DNA of 12,692 nt, taken from the NCBI GenBank assembly GCA_030431945.1, contig JAUIIF010000068.1:1-12692 (forward strand), in the 5' to 3' direction. The stretch's first letter is position 1, and the number at the start of each line of letters is the position of its first letter. The position numbers and the translations under genes are program-made. Shown piece after piece: positions 5,822-12,363 of the stretch. The stretch is from Bacteroidia bacterium. Lineage in GTDB: Bacteria; Bacteroidota; Bacteroidia; Chitinophagales; Saprospiraceae. A model generated the notes under the pieces. That model ran no database searches, was not told the DNA's origin, and saw only the letters and a list, made by a program, of their open reading frames with translations.

Positions 5822-6520
5822 CTACCTTCTCCGATTTTTCCGGTTCCGGCTTTTGTTCCGGTTCTGAGAATTGTTCCCTCCCTGAGGGTGGTTGTTATTC
5901 GTGCGACTGCTCTTCTTTTTCTTCTTCTTTCTGCGACCAGTCGGGTGTTGTTCCGGCTGGTTGGGGCCTGGCACGCCGATTTTCACCTCCGGACCCAACA
6001 TCAGCTTTTTGTCGCTGAGTTCGTACAAATCCTTCCGGATCATCTCTTCATTAACGAACTGTCCGGAAGCCCAACTGGTCAGGGCCACCTTCATGTAGTA
6101 AGCGGCAATGTAGGTAGCGTGGTCTTTTTCAGGACCATCCTCAAGTTCTTTGGCTGACTGGATGAGCTGCTGGACATTCTGCCCGTAGTGCTTCATCCGT
6201 GATTTCAGGCTGGGATACGGGAGCCTTACGGCAGCTTCCTGTTCTTCCTCTTCGATGGTGATTCCTTCCGGAACCTCTACGTTCAGAGGTTCGCCGGCAA
6301 TCAGAAAGGCATGGCGCCAGAGGCGCTCCTGGTAATTGTCCTGGGTTTTTATCCCTGGCTCCATTTGCAGCATCAGCTTGATGACCCGCTCAACGTAAGC
6401 CTGGCGGTCTTCCGCTCCTTCTACGGCATTAGCTTTACGCAAAAGATCCTGTACGGTCCGTCCGTATTCAGGGATAAGTAAGTCATCCTGGGTGGTGTTA
6501 TAGGCAATATCCCATTCCAT
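5822..6520 (-). CDS. DUF4290 family protein with basic C-terminal tail
   Basis: A 232-residue soluble protein of the DUF4290 family, conserved in Bacteroidota and of unknown function. The family signature is the opening MEWDIAYNTTQDDLLIPEYG at 1-20 (family pattern YNT-x-x-x-x-LIxPEYGR), then an alpha-helical domain to about residue 180 containing ERLWRHAFLIAG at 65-76. The last 40 residues are a low-complexity basic tail: RRKKKKKK at 196-203 followed by Asn, Arg and Lys repeats ending NRKNRRR. Such tails often bind nucleic acid, which is inference. The ATG at 6518-6520 was chosen over an in-frame GTG at 6571 because the signature begins here. It is transcribed from the same strand as glmS, 161 bp after it, and precedes murA; the family is often seen near murA in this phylum, as far as I recall. 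Confidence 0.88.
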   Translation of the reverse strand: MEWDIAYNTTQDDLLIPEYGRTVQDLLRKANAVEGAEDRQAYVERVIKLMLQMEPGIKTQDNYQERLWRHAFLIAGEPLNVEVPEGITIEEEEQEAAVRLPYPSLKSRMKHYGQNVQQLIQSAKELEDGPEKDHATYIAAYYMKVALTSWASGQFVNEEMIRKDLYELSDKKLMLGPEVKIGVPGPNQPEQHPTGRRKKKKKKSSRTNNNHPQGGNNSQNRNKSRNRKNRRR

Positions 6521-6597
6521 GTAGTAGTCTTTTAGACCATCGTCCTGCCGGTCTTCACGACCACCAGGCACTTTAGTTTTTTATCAATATTCGCTTT

Positions 6598-6615
6598 GGG
6601 CGCGGGCGCAGGTGC
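6598..6615 (-). repeat. 18-bp intergenic motif, copy 2
   Basis: Minus strand reads GCACCTGCGCCCGCGCCC, one base different from the panC-side copy. It lies 78 bp before the DUF4290 start codon in the sense direction and begins next to the promoter-like TATCTTCG at 6616-6623. Confidence 0.6.
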
Positions 6616-6623
6616 GAAGATAG
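6616..6623 (-). promoter_or_regulatory. Possible -7 box for the DUF4290 gene
   Basis: Minus strand reads TATCTTCG, seven of eight positions of TAnnTTTG, about 96 bp before the ATG. The 18-bp intergenic motif begins directly at its downstream edge, so the motif would form the first transcribed bases. A TTG lies upstream but at 13 bases, closer than the normal spacing. Confidence 0.3.
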
Positions 6624-6681
6624 TCAGTAAATAAGCAATGCATACCCGAAACCGCTCGGCTACGGGTACAGGCCATCACCA

Positions 6682-8520
6682 CTACTCCACCGTTACCGAT
6701 TTAGCCAGGTTCCGGGGCTGGTCTACGTTCCGCCCCAGTTCCACTGCGATGTGGTAGCTCAACAGCTGAAGGGGAATGACCGAAAGCAGCGGGGTCAGTG
6801 GTTCTTCCGTCGACGGAATTTCAATGACGTGGTCCGCAATTTTAGCAATGGCCTGCTCGCCTTTGTTGACGATGGCAATTACCCGACCTTTCCGGGCCAC
6901 CACTTCCTGCACGTTGCTGACAATTTTGTCGTACGCAGAGGGGTTCGTGGCCGTAACGTAAACGGGCATATTTTCATCGATCAGCGCAATGGGTCCGTGC
7001 TTCATCTCTGCTGCCGGGTACCCTTCTGCGTGGACATAACTGATTTCCTTCAGCTTCAGGGCTCCTTCCAGTGCTACCGGGTAGTTGTACCCGCGGCCCA
7101 GGTACAGGGCGTTGCGGTGGTCCTTTACCTCCTTGGCGATGTATTTGATGTGATCATTCTCCTGCAGAATTTCTTCCACCATGGCCGGAATCAATTCGAG
7201 TTCCCGGACCAGGGTCTGAAAGTAGGTGTTACTGATCGTGCTCAGCTTCCGGGCCAGGCTCAGGGCCAGTAAGGTCAGCACCGTTACCTGGCCGGTAAAG
7301 GCCTTGGTGCTGGCCACCCCGATTTCCGGGCCGGCGTGAATATAGCTGCCCGCATCCGTCAGGCGCGCAATACTGGAGCCCACGCTGTTTACGATGCCGT
7401 AAATCAGGGCACCCTTACTTTTAGCCAGTTCCAGCGCGGCCATCGTGTCCGCCGTTTCGCCACTTTGGCTCAGGGCAATGACGATGTCCCGCTCACTTAA
7501 AATGGGGTTGCGGTAACGGAACTCGCTGGCGTACTCTACTTCTACGGGGATCCGGGCCAGGTCTTCAATCAGGTACTCCCCGATTAATCCGGAATGATAA
7601 CTCGTTCCACAGGCAACAATGATAATTCGGTTGGCCCGGACGAAACGGTTCGCGTACTCCTCCAGCCCCCGCAGCGTCACCCGGCTTTCCTTACTGCTGA
7701 TCCGGCCACGCATCGCATCGAAGATGGTCTTCGGTTGCTCGTAGATTTCTTTCAGCATGAAGTGTTCGTAGCCCTCCTTTTCCAGGGCCTCAATCTGCAG
7801 GTCCAACTCCTGGATGAAGGGAGGCTGTTCTTCATTCGCCGTGTTACGGATTTGCAGGCCGTTCTCCAGCGAGACGGTGGCAATCTGGTTATCATCCAGG
7901 TAAACTACCCGTTTGGTAGAATCCAGAAAGGGAGAAGCATCAGAACCGATGAAGTATTCGCCTTCCCCGATGCCTACCACCAGCGGACTCGCCTTCCGGG
8001 CCCCTACCAGTACGGAGGGATTGTCCCGGTCAATAACGGCAATGGCGTAGGCCCCTTCCACACGCGTCAGGGCCAGTCTTACCGCTTCCTCCAACGCAAG
8101 GTTACCGTCTTTCTGGATTTGCTCGATCAGGTGCACCAATACCTCCGTATCCGTTTCGCTGTCAAACGTATGGCCTTCTGCAATGAGGGCACTTTTGAGA
8201 ACACCGTAATTCTCGATAATTCCGTTGTGTACAAGTGCCAGCCGACCGGAATTTCCGGTATGCGGGTGGGCATTGATATCATTGGGTTCACCGTGGGTAG
8301 CCCAGCGGGTATGACCAATGCCAACCGTACCGCTGGTGTCTGCGTTGGCGACAAGTTTCCGCAACGCTTTTACCTTACCCGCCTTTTTGAAGATGGATAA
8401 ACCATCGTTGATAATCGCTATTCCAGCACTGTCGTAGCCCCGGTATTCCAGGCGTTCCAATCCTTTAATAATGAGTTTATCGGCTTGTCTGGAGCCGATA
8501 TAACCTACAATTCCACACAT
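6682..8520 (-). CDS. glmS: Glutamine--fructose-6-phosphate aminotransferase (isomerizing)
   Basis: Cytosolic enzyme that makes glucosamine-6-phosphate from fructose-6-phosphate and glutamine, the entry to amino-sugar and peptidoglycan synthesis; its product leads to the UDP-GlcNAc used by MurA encoded nearby. The 612-residue length is typical. An N-terminal glutaminase domain opens MCGIVGYIG with catalytic Cys2 (Cys1 after Met removal) and contains HTRWATHG at 70-77 and HNG at 98-100. Two SIS isomerase domains follow, with CGTSYHSG at 304-311, SQSGETADT at 351-359, STKAFTGQ at 404-411, LGRGYNYPVALEGALKLKE at 474-492 and the classic C-terminus DQPRNLAKSVTVE. The start is fixed by the need for Met-Cys. 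No truncation is seen. The gene stands alone, with 163 bp upstream and 161 bp downstream. Confidence 0.98.
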   Translation of the reverse strand: MCGIVGYIGSRQADKLIIKGLERLEYRGYDSAGIAIINDGLSIFKKAGKVKALRKLVANADTSGTVGIGHTRWATHGEPNDINAHPHTGNSGRLALVHNGIIENYGVLKSALIAEGHTFDSETDTEVLVHLIEQIQKDGNLALEEAVRLALTRVEGAYAIAVIDRDNPSVLVGARKASPLVVGIGEGEYFIGSDASPFLDSTKRVVYLDDNQIATVSLENGLQIRNTANEEQPPFIQELDLQIEALEKEGYEHFMLKEIYEQPKTIFDAMRGRISSKESRVTLRGLEEYANRFVRANRIIIVACGTSYHSGLIGEYLIEDLARIPVEVEYASEFRYRNPILSERDIVIALSQSGETADTMAALELAKSKGALIYGIVNSVGSSIARLTDAGSYIHAGPEIGVASTKAFTGQVTVLTLLALSLARKLSTISNTYFQTLVRELELIPAMVEEILQENDHIKYIAKEVKDHRNALYLGRGYNYPVALEGALKLKEISYVHAEGYPAAEMKHGPIALIDENMPVYVTATNPSAYDKIVSNVQEVVARKGRVIAIVNKGEQAIAKIADHVIEIPSTEEPLTPLLSVIPLQLLSYHIAVELGRNVDQPRNLAKSVTVE

Positions 8521-8683
8521 AATAGTGACTTAGTGAATACCCAATGCAATAGGGATGATAATAGTATTGAAGCGACTAAACAAGACAGCGCTCCCGGATA
8601 GTAACGTCGTTCTGATGGTCATAGTTTGTCAACACCCTCCATACTGCAGTGGTCTGGCGCCTGGATGATGCTCCTGGCTGCCT

Positions 8684-10069
8684 TTATCCACCGACTTCGG
8701 TAAAGGTTACTTTAACGGTGGCAGGCCGCTCTGCGTTCCCCGGTCCTTTCAGAATCATGCGCTTAGGATCGCGGTCCGTCGGGATAACCCGCAGGTAAAT
8801 TTTATTGGGCACCTCCCCGGCGATCATCCGCTGCAGGTGCAGGGAGAGCTTGGGCCGGTAAAAAATGTCACCGTTTTCGTCCGCGACCGGAAAACCACCG
8901 AGGTAAGCCCGCGCGATAGCCGTTACGTCACCGTTACGCAACAGCTGCCGGTCCGAAATGGTCACCAGGTTGCCATTGTTGTTCTTGTAGTAAAGCCCAA
9001 TCTGATCCGGCGTACCGTAAGTATCGTAATCGTACCCGTCGATGGATTCGAGGTAAAATTTTATCTCCGCATCGTTGATTACTTTATCCTCCAGCGACGT
9101 AAGGTCAGGAAAGGTTATTTCCGTCATCACCCCGGCCTGGCCGGCTACGGCAAGCTGTTCGAGGTCATCACCATCCGCCAGGAGGTTGCCTACGAGAGAA
9201 GCAGCATAGTCTCTTTCGTAGTTGGGTAACCAGAGGGACAGCGGCAACCGGAACAACCGGGGCGTCATAGCCGCAGAAGTATCCTGGTAGAAAAAGTAAA
9301 AACCGGCAATCGGCGTCTGCCCGCTCACCTGGGGCTGCAGCGCAATTAAGCCGTCGGGATTGTCCAGCGGCTCCATGTACATGCCGGCGAACAAGGTGGC
9401 TAAAGCCGAATCGGTACGGAAGGTGGAATCATCCCGCGTATTAAGGTCCGCCAGAAAAGCATCATCAAAGGCTACCCGGATGTGGGTGGCTAAGACACTG
9501 TCCCCGGTGGTGGAATACAGCGTATCGTACAAAAGTGTCGGAGTCAACGAGGCCGTAAGTTCATCATCCCGGTTAATGTCGATCAGCGAACGGGTCAGTT
9601 CGACATCAGCGTAGTAGTCCTGACTTTGATCCACGCGGGTTGGGATCTTCCCAACGCGGTACCTGAAAGTCCGGTTGGGTCCGAAAAAGGCGAAACTGGT
9701 GTCGATGGGCAGGATCATTACGACGGAATCAACGTTCCGGTCCGTAAAGGAGAAGGGAGGCAATACGGGTAGTCCGGTGGTCGAACTGCGCGGCAATCCC
9801 GGCACGAGGTAAAAGGAACTTTTCCAGGTTCCGAACACCTCATCCTGGGTTGCTCCAAAGGAAAAGCCGGGGACAACGGTGTTTTCCGAAACGTCAAAGA
9901 CCAGCAAACTATCATCGGCCACTACTGCGGTAGTGAAGGGGATTTCGGTGGTCTGCCCGACTCCTGCCCGGTCGCCGGTCAGTAAGTCATTGCCTACGGT
10001 GATCGGCTCGGTACAAGCGGTCAGCGCAACAAATAAAAGGCAGGATAGGTAGAAGAAAAATTGTTTCAT
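8684..10069 (-). CDS. DUF4270 family lipoprotein
   Basis: A 461-residue exported lipoprotein. The N-terminus MKQFFFYLSCLLFVALTAC is a signal peptide with lipobox LTAC and lipidated Cys19, followed by TEPITVGNDLL. The body is rich in Asp, Thr and aromatic residues, as expected for a beta-rich envelope domain. It includes the DUF4270 features I recognise: NDLLTGDRAGV near the start, DSVVMILPID in the first third, and paired domains ending with LKGPGNAERPATVKVTFTEV. Members are anchored to the outer membrane of Bacteroidota and have no established function. It is transcribed in the same direction as the glycogen-synthase-like gene upstream, 234 bp away, with a terminator between. glmS follows after 163 bp. 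The order glycogen-synthase-like, DUF4270, with divergent panC is one I recall from other Bacteroidota, suggesting an envelope role linked to carbohydrate. That role is inference. Confidence 0.85.
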   Translation of the reverse strand: MKQFFFYLSCLLFVALTACTEPITVGNDLLTGDRAGVGQTTEIPFTTAVVADDSLLVFDVSENTVVPGFSFGATQDEVFGTWKSSFYLVPGLPRSSTTGLPVLPPFSFTDRNVDSVVMILPIDTSFAFFGPNRTFRYRVGKIPTRVDQSQDYYADVELTRSLIDINRDDELTASLTPTLLYDTLYSTTGDSVLATHIRVAFDDAFLADLNTRDDSTFRTDSALATLFAGMYMEPLDNPDGLIALQPQVSGQTPIAGFYFFYQDTSAAMTPRLFRLPLSLWLPNYERDYAASLVGNLLADGDDLEQLAVAGQAGVMTEITFPDLTSLEDKVINDAEIKFYLESIDGYDYDTYGTPDQIGLYYKNNNGNLVTISDRQLLRNGDVTAIARAYLGGFPVADENGDIFYRPKLSLHLQRMIAGEVPNKIYLRVIPTDRDPKRMILKGPGNAERPATVKVTFTEVGG

Positions 10070-10133
10070 TCGTTGGGGATAAATCTGGAATCGCCGGGAG
10101 GGTACTTATTGGTGCTCCATTGGTTTGGCGGCG

Positions 10134-10141
10134 CAAAGATG
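10134..10141 (-). promoter_or_regulatory. Putative -7 box for the DUF4270 gene
   Basis: Minus strand reads CATCTTTG, seven of eight positions of TAnnTTTG, 64 bp before the ATG. A TTG lies 16 bases upstream, slightly close for the -33 element, and falls inside the 3' arm of the terminator of the preceding gene. Confidence 0.4.
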
Positions 10142-10155
10142 CTTATTTGAACTAA

Positions 10156-10191
10156 AACAAGTCCTACCCAGGTAAAAGGGCAGGACTTGTT
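10156..10191 (-). terminator. Intrinsic terminator of the glycogen-synthase-like gene
   Basis: Ten-base perfect arms AACAAGTCCT (10156-10165) and AGGACTTGTT (10182-10191), one A-C mismatch, three further G-C pairs and an eight-base loop. On the minus strand the stem is followed by TTTTAG, which fits an intrinsic terminator. It lies 113 bp after the stop codon at 10304. It is the clearest terminator in the window. Confidence 0.75.
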
Positions 10192-10201
10192 CACTTTCAA
10201 A

Positions 10202-10219
10202 GACAACGTAAAAGTTGTC
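10202..10219. other. Small hairpin GACAAC/GTTGTC beside the terminator
   Basis: Six-base arms (10202-10207 and 10214-10219) around loop GTAAAA, ten bases from the main terminator on the side of the glycogen-synthase-like gene. On the minus strand it is followed by TTTGAAAG, so it could be a first weak termination structure. Confidence 0.35.
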
Positions 10220-10232
10220 CGGGTTGGTTGGC

Positions 10233-10277
10233 GGCGGACGTGTCAGCTCCTGACGTCGCGCCTCGGCCGCCGGGCGA
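10233..10277 (+). repeat. Intergenic GGCGGAC...CTCGGCC element between stop codon and terminator
   Basis: GGCGGAC (10233-10239), 22 bases, CTCGGCC (10262-10268). The core 10232-10269 matches 5320-5357 on the opposite strand at 35 of 38 bases. It can fold: GGCGGC (10230-10235) pairs with GCCGCC (10266-10271) and GACG..TCAG pairs with CTGACGTC inside. It sits in the 3' untranslated region of the glycogen-synthase-like gene. A 10-bp palindrome GCGAGCTCGC follows at 10274-10283. Confidence 0.75.
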
Positions 10278-10303
10278 GCTCGCGCTGGAGCACAGAAATG
10301 AAA

Positions 10304-11128
10304 TTACTTGACCACCTCCTCTTCCAGGAGGGTGTGGTAAAACTCCAGGCTGGCGGCGGGTGCTTCCTCCCCCTGTACGTCCAGGACGGGAATTTCAGCA
10401 TTTGCCAGCAGTGCCTGGTTGTGGTCGTTAAGTTCGGGGCTGCCCTTAATGACCGCATCAGAATACTTGATGGCACCGGCGTGCAGGTCGGGCTTGTCAC
10501 CGTTCATGAAAGGAGCCAGGTCATCTTCAGAAAGCGCATTGATGCTTGCTTTCAGCGCGAAATCGGGGTCGATATGATCTTCCGCTCCCTGCTGGTAAAG
10601 GCTGTAGACAATTTTGCTGTCCTGGAACAGTGGTTCCGTCTGGTAAGCCGTGCGCAGGTAAAAAGGAATGAGGCTCGTCATCCAGCCGTGGCAGGCAATG
10701 ATGTTGGGCGGCCAACCAAACTTCTTGACCGTTTCAATTACGCCTTTACAGAAAAAAGCGGTACGGTCCGCATTGTCCGCAAAAGGTTTGCCTTCCTTAT
10801 CGTGGTGGACAAACTTCCGCTTGAAGAAATCTTCGTTGTCCAGGAAGTATACCTGCATCCGGACACTCTTCTCCGCCAGGGAGGCAACTTTGATAATGAG
10901 CGGGTAATCATTGTCATCAACAATGATGTTCATACCGGACAGGCGAACAACTTCATGAAGACGGTGGCGACGTTCGTTGATGGTTCCGTAGCGCGGCATG
11001 AGGACGCGGATTTCCATCTTATTTTTTTGCAAGTGGGGGGCGAGGGCCCGTACAGTAGAAGATATATCATTCAATGCGGTGTACGGATCCATCTCTTGGG
11101 TGACAATAAGCACCTTCTGTTTACTCAT
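10304..11128 (-). CDS. Short glycogen/starch-synthase-like protein (GT5 N-domain only)
   Basis: A 274-residue protein matching the N-terminal Rossmann domain of glycogen/starch synthases. It opens KVLIVTQEMDPYTALNDISS, with RVLMPRYGTINERR at 41-54, VYFLDNEDFFKRK at 93-105 and IIACHGWMTSLIPFYLRT at 143-160, the equivalent of the family's HDWQT region. Full GlgA enzymes have about 480 residues and two domains; the C-terminal nucleotide-binding domain is absent here. The ADP-glucose loop K-x-G-G-L-x-D-V after the first strand reads PYTALNDIS, with neither the Lys nor the Gly pair. I therefore doubt normal synthase activity; a regulatory or binding role is possible. The reading frame is intact and such short versions recur in Bacteroidota, as far as I recall, so it is not a decaying fragment. 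ATG 11126-11128 starts directly before the first strand. Confidence 0.82.
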   Translation of the reverse strand: MSKQKVLIVTQEMDPYTALNDISSTVRALAPHLQKNKMEIRVLMPRYGTINERRHRLHEVVRLSGMNIIVDDNDYPLIIKVASLAEKSVRMQVYFLDNEDFFKRKFVHHDKEGKPFADNADRTAFFCKGVIETVKKFGWPPNIIACHGWMTSLIPFYLRTAYQTEPLFQDSKIVYSLYQQGAEDHIDPDFALKASINALSEDDLAPFMNGDKPDLHAGAIKYSDAVIKGSPELNDHNQALLANAEIPVLDVQGEEAPAASLEFYHTLLEEEVVK

Positions 11129-11165
11129 ATCGCTATCGGTATCAATTCAGGTTTTCTAGAGCTCG

Positions 11166-11187
11166 GCCGGGCACCATTATACCCGGC
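11166..11187. other. Leader hairpin GCCGGG/CCCGGC before the glycogen-synthase-like gene
   Basis: Perfect six-base GC arms (11166-11171 and 11182-11187) around loop CACCATTATA, 38-59 bases before the ATG and downstream of the TAAATTTG box. It would be in the mRNA leader. A regulatory role is not shown. Confidence 0.35.
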
Positions 11188-11218
11188 TGGATGGTCGGGG
11201 ATTTCACCAGGCCGGCGG

Positions 11219-11226
11219 CAAATTTA
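11219..11226 (-). promoter_or_regulatory. Putative -7 box for the glycogen-synthase-like gene
   Basis: Minus strand reads TAAATTTG, an exact match to TAnnTTTG, 90 bp before the ATG. No -33 TTG is seen at the right distance. Confidence 0.45.
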
Positions 11227-11298
11227 CGAAATATAATGGACACGGACTATCTTCGCCGCCGTTTTGAGAAGACCAATGACTTTTCAAGATGCTTTTTT

Positions 11299-11316
11299 GG
11301 GCGCGAACGCAGGTGC
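11299..11316 (-). repeat. 18-bp intergenic motif, copy 3
   Basis: Minus strand reads GCACCTGCGTTCGCGCCC, one base different from its inverted partner at 11396-11413. It points toward the glycogen-synthase-like gene, about 170 bp before its ATG. The two copies could pair as an 18-bp stem with one wobble or mismatch and a 79-base loop. Confidence 0.6.
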
Positions 11317-11392
11317 GGGGAAAGTTTTACCACCGTGCTCAGCGGCAGCCGCAGTTGGTCCACCAGACCAGGTTCACGGCCGCTGTTTTTCT

Positions 11393-11426
11393 TTTGCACC
11401 TGCGTCCGCGCCCGCTTATAATTTTC
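11393..11426 (+). promoter_or_regulatory. Possible panC promoter
   Basis: TTTG (11393-11396), 22 bases, TAATTTTC (11419-11426, seven of eight positions of TAnnTTTG), then the panC ATG two bases later. If used, the transcript would be leaderless. An alternative is TATCTTCG at 11248-11255 with a long leader. Neither can be preferred from sequence alone. Confidence 0.3.
11396..11413 (+). repeat. 18-bp intergenic motif, copy 4, just before panC
   Basis: Plus strand reads GCACCTGCGTCCGCGCCC and ends 15 bases before the panC ATG. It is preceded by TTTT and followed by TTATAATTTTC, so it also fills the spacer between a TTTG (11393-11396) and a -7-like TAATTTTC (11419-11426). Confidence 0.6.
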
Positions 11427-11428
11427 TT

Positions 11429-12289
11429 ATGCGTACTTACCAGACCGCAGATTCCCTCCGCAAGGCTTTACCCCGGCACAAAAGCATCGCTTTTGTGCCC
11501 ACCATGGGGGCCCTGCACGCCGGCCACATGGCCCTGATCAAAGCTGCCCGCCAGGGCCACGAGATCGTTGTGGCCAGCATTTTCGTTAACCCCACCCAGT
11601 TTAACGAAAGTACTGACCTGGACGCCTACCCCCGCACCCCGCAGGAGGATGCCGCCCTGCTGAAAAAGCATGGCTGTGACTTTCTGTACCTGCCTTCAGT
11701 TGCGGACATTTACCCCACCGGCTTTGATACTTCCGCTGCCGCAGGCATTGATTTTGGCCCGTTAACGGCTACGATGGAGGGCGCTAACCGGCCGGGGCAT
11801 TTTGACGGGGTCGCCCAGGTCGTCAGCCGCCTGCTGGCCATTGTCGAACCCGACACCCTCGTCATGGGCCAAAAGGATTACCAGCAGGTGGCCGTCGTAC
11901 GCGCCATGGTGCAGCGGCTCGACCTGACGGTACGGGTCCTGGTCGTCCCCACCGTCCGCGAACCGGACGGCCTGGCCATGAGCAGCCGCAACCGGCTGCT
12001 CAACCCCGGCGAACGACGGGCGGCAGTCCTCATCAACCGTCAGCTTTCGGCCGTAGCTGCCGGCCTGGCCGCCGGCTGGCCAACGCAGCCCCTCGAACAA
12101 TTTGCCCTCGCTGCGCTGGGGGACCATGAGTTACTCGACCCGGAATACGTGCAAATTTTTGACGGAGACACCCTCCTGCCTTATGTGGACGGGGATAACG
12201 TCCGGGAACTTGTCGTCGCCACCGCCGTTCGCTGTGGCCAGGTTCGCCTCATTGATAACCGCATCGTAGACCTTCTGCACAACCCTTAA
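11429..12289 (+). CDS. panC: Pantothenate synthetase (pantoate--beta-alanine ligase)
   Basis: Cytosolic ATP-dependent enzyme joining pantoate and beta-alanine to give pantothenate, the precursor of coenzyme A. The product has 286 residues, normal for the family. Landmarks are FVPTMGALHAGH at 22-33, containing the HxGH nucleotide-binding signature, SIFVNPTQF at 50-58, RPGHFDGVAQVV at 121-132, MGQKDYQQ at 146-153 and the KMSKS-like MSSRNRLL at 184-191. The frame is open further upstream to 11264, but the extension is not family-like and includes a repeated intergenic motif, so ATG 11429-11431 is the start. The next gene is panD, which makes the beta-alanine used here, 74 bp downstream on the same strand. 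The pair is probably co-transcribed. Confidence 0.97.
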   Translation: MRTYQTADSLRKALPRHKSIAFVPTMGALHAGHMALIKAARQGHEIVVASIFVNPTQFNESTDLDAYPRTPQEDAALLKKHGCDFLYLPSVADIYPTGFDTSAAAGIDFGPLTATMEGANRPGHFDGVAQVVSRLLAIVEPDTLVMGQKDYQQVAVVRAMVQRLDLTVRVLVVPTVREPDGLAMSSRNRLLNPGERRAAVLINRQLSAVAAGLAAGWPTQPLEQFALAALGDHELLDPEYVQIFDGDTLLPYVDGDNVRELVVATAVRCGQVRLIDNRIVDLLHNP

Positions 12290-12363
12290 CGTTTCTATAG
12301 TGTTCCTTTCCCGGCAACGCTTCGTCTAAAGGTTGTCACACCAACTATTTTACCCCTTCGACC

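Larger units (their letters stand above)
11129..11428. other. Divergent promoter region between the glycogen-synthase-like gene and panC (300 bp)
   Basis: No gene is supported. It holds the minus-strand -7 box at 11219-11226, a leader hairpin at 11166-11187, a plus-strand TATCTTCG at 11248-11255 and two copies of the 18-bp intergenic motif in opposite orientations at 11299-11316 and 11396-11413, each reading toward its own gene. The panC frame is open back to 11264 but that extension looks non-coding. Confidence 0.6.

Noticed and set aside
7594..8400. A 268-codon plus-strand open frame
   Set aside because: Antisense to glmS, whose identity is beyond doubt.
8521..8683. glmS ribozyme/riboswitch upstream of glmS
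   Set aside because: The 163-bp gap shows no glmS ribozyme core, and that element is known mainly from Firmicutes.
10304..11128. Pseudogene of glycogen synthase
   Set aside because: The frame is intact, codon use is normal, N-domain motifs are conserved, and no C-domain remnants follow the stop. A dedicated short protein fits better.
11264..11428. N-terminal extension of PanC
   Set aside because: The extra 55 residues are absent from the family and include the 18-bp intergenic motif; ATG 11429 fits the normal N-terminus.
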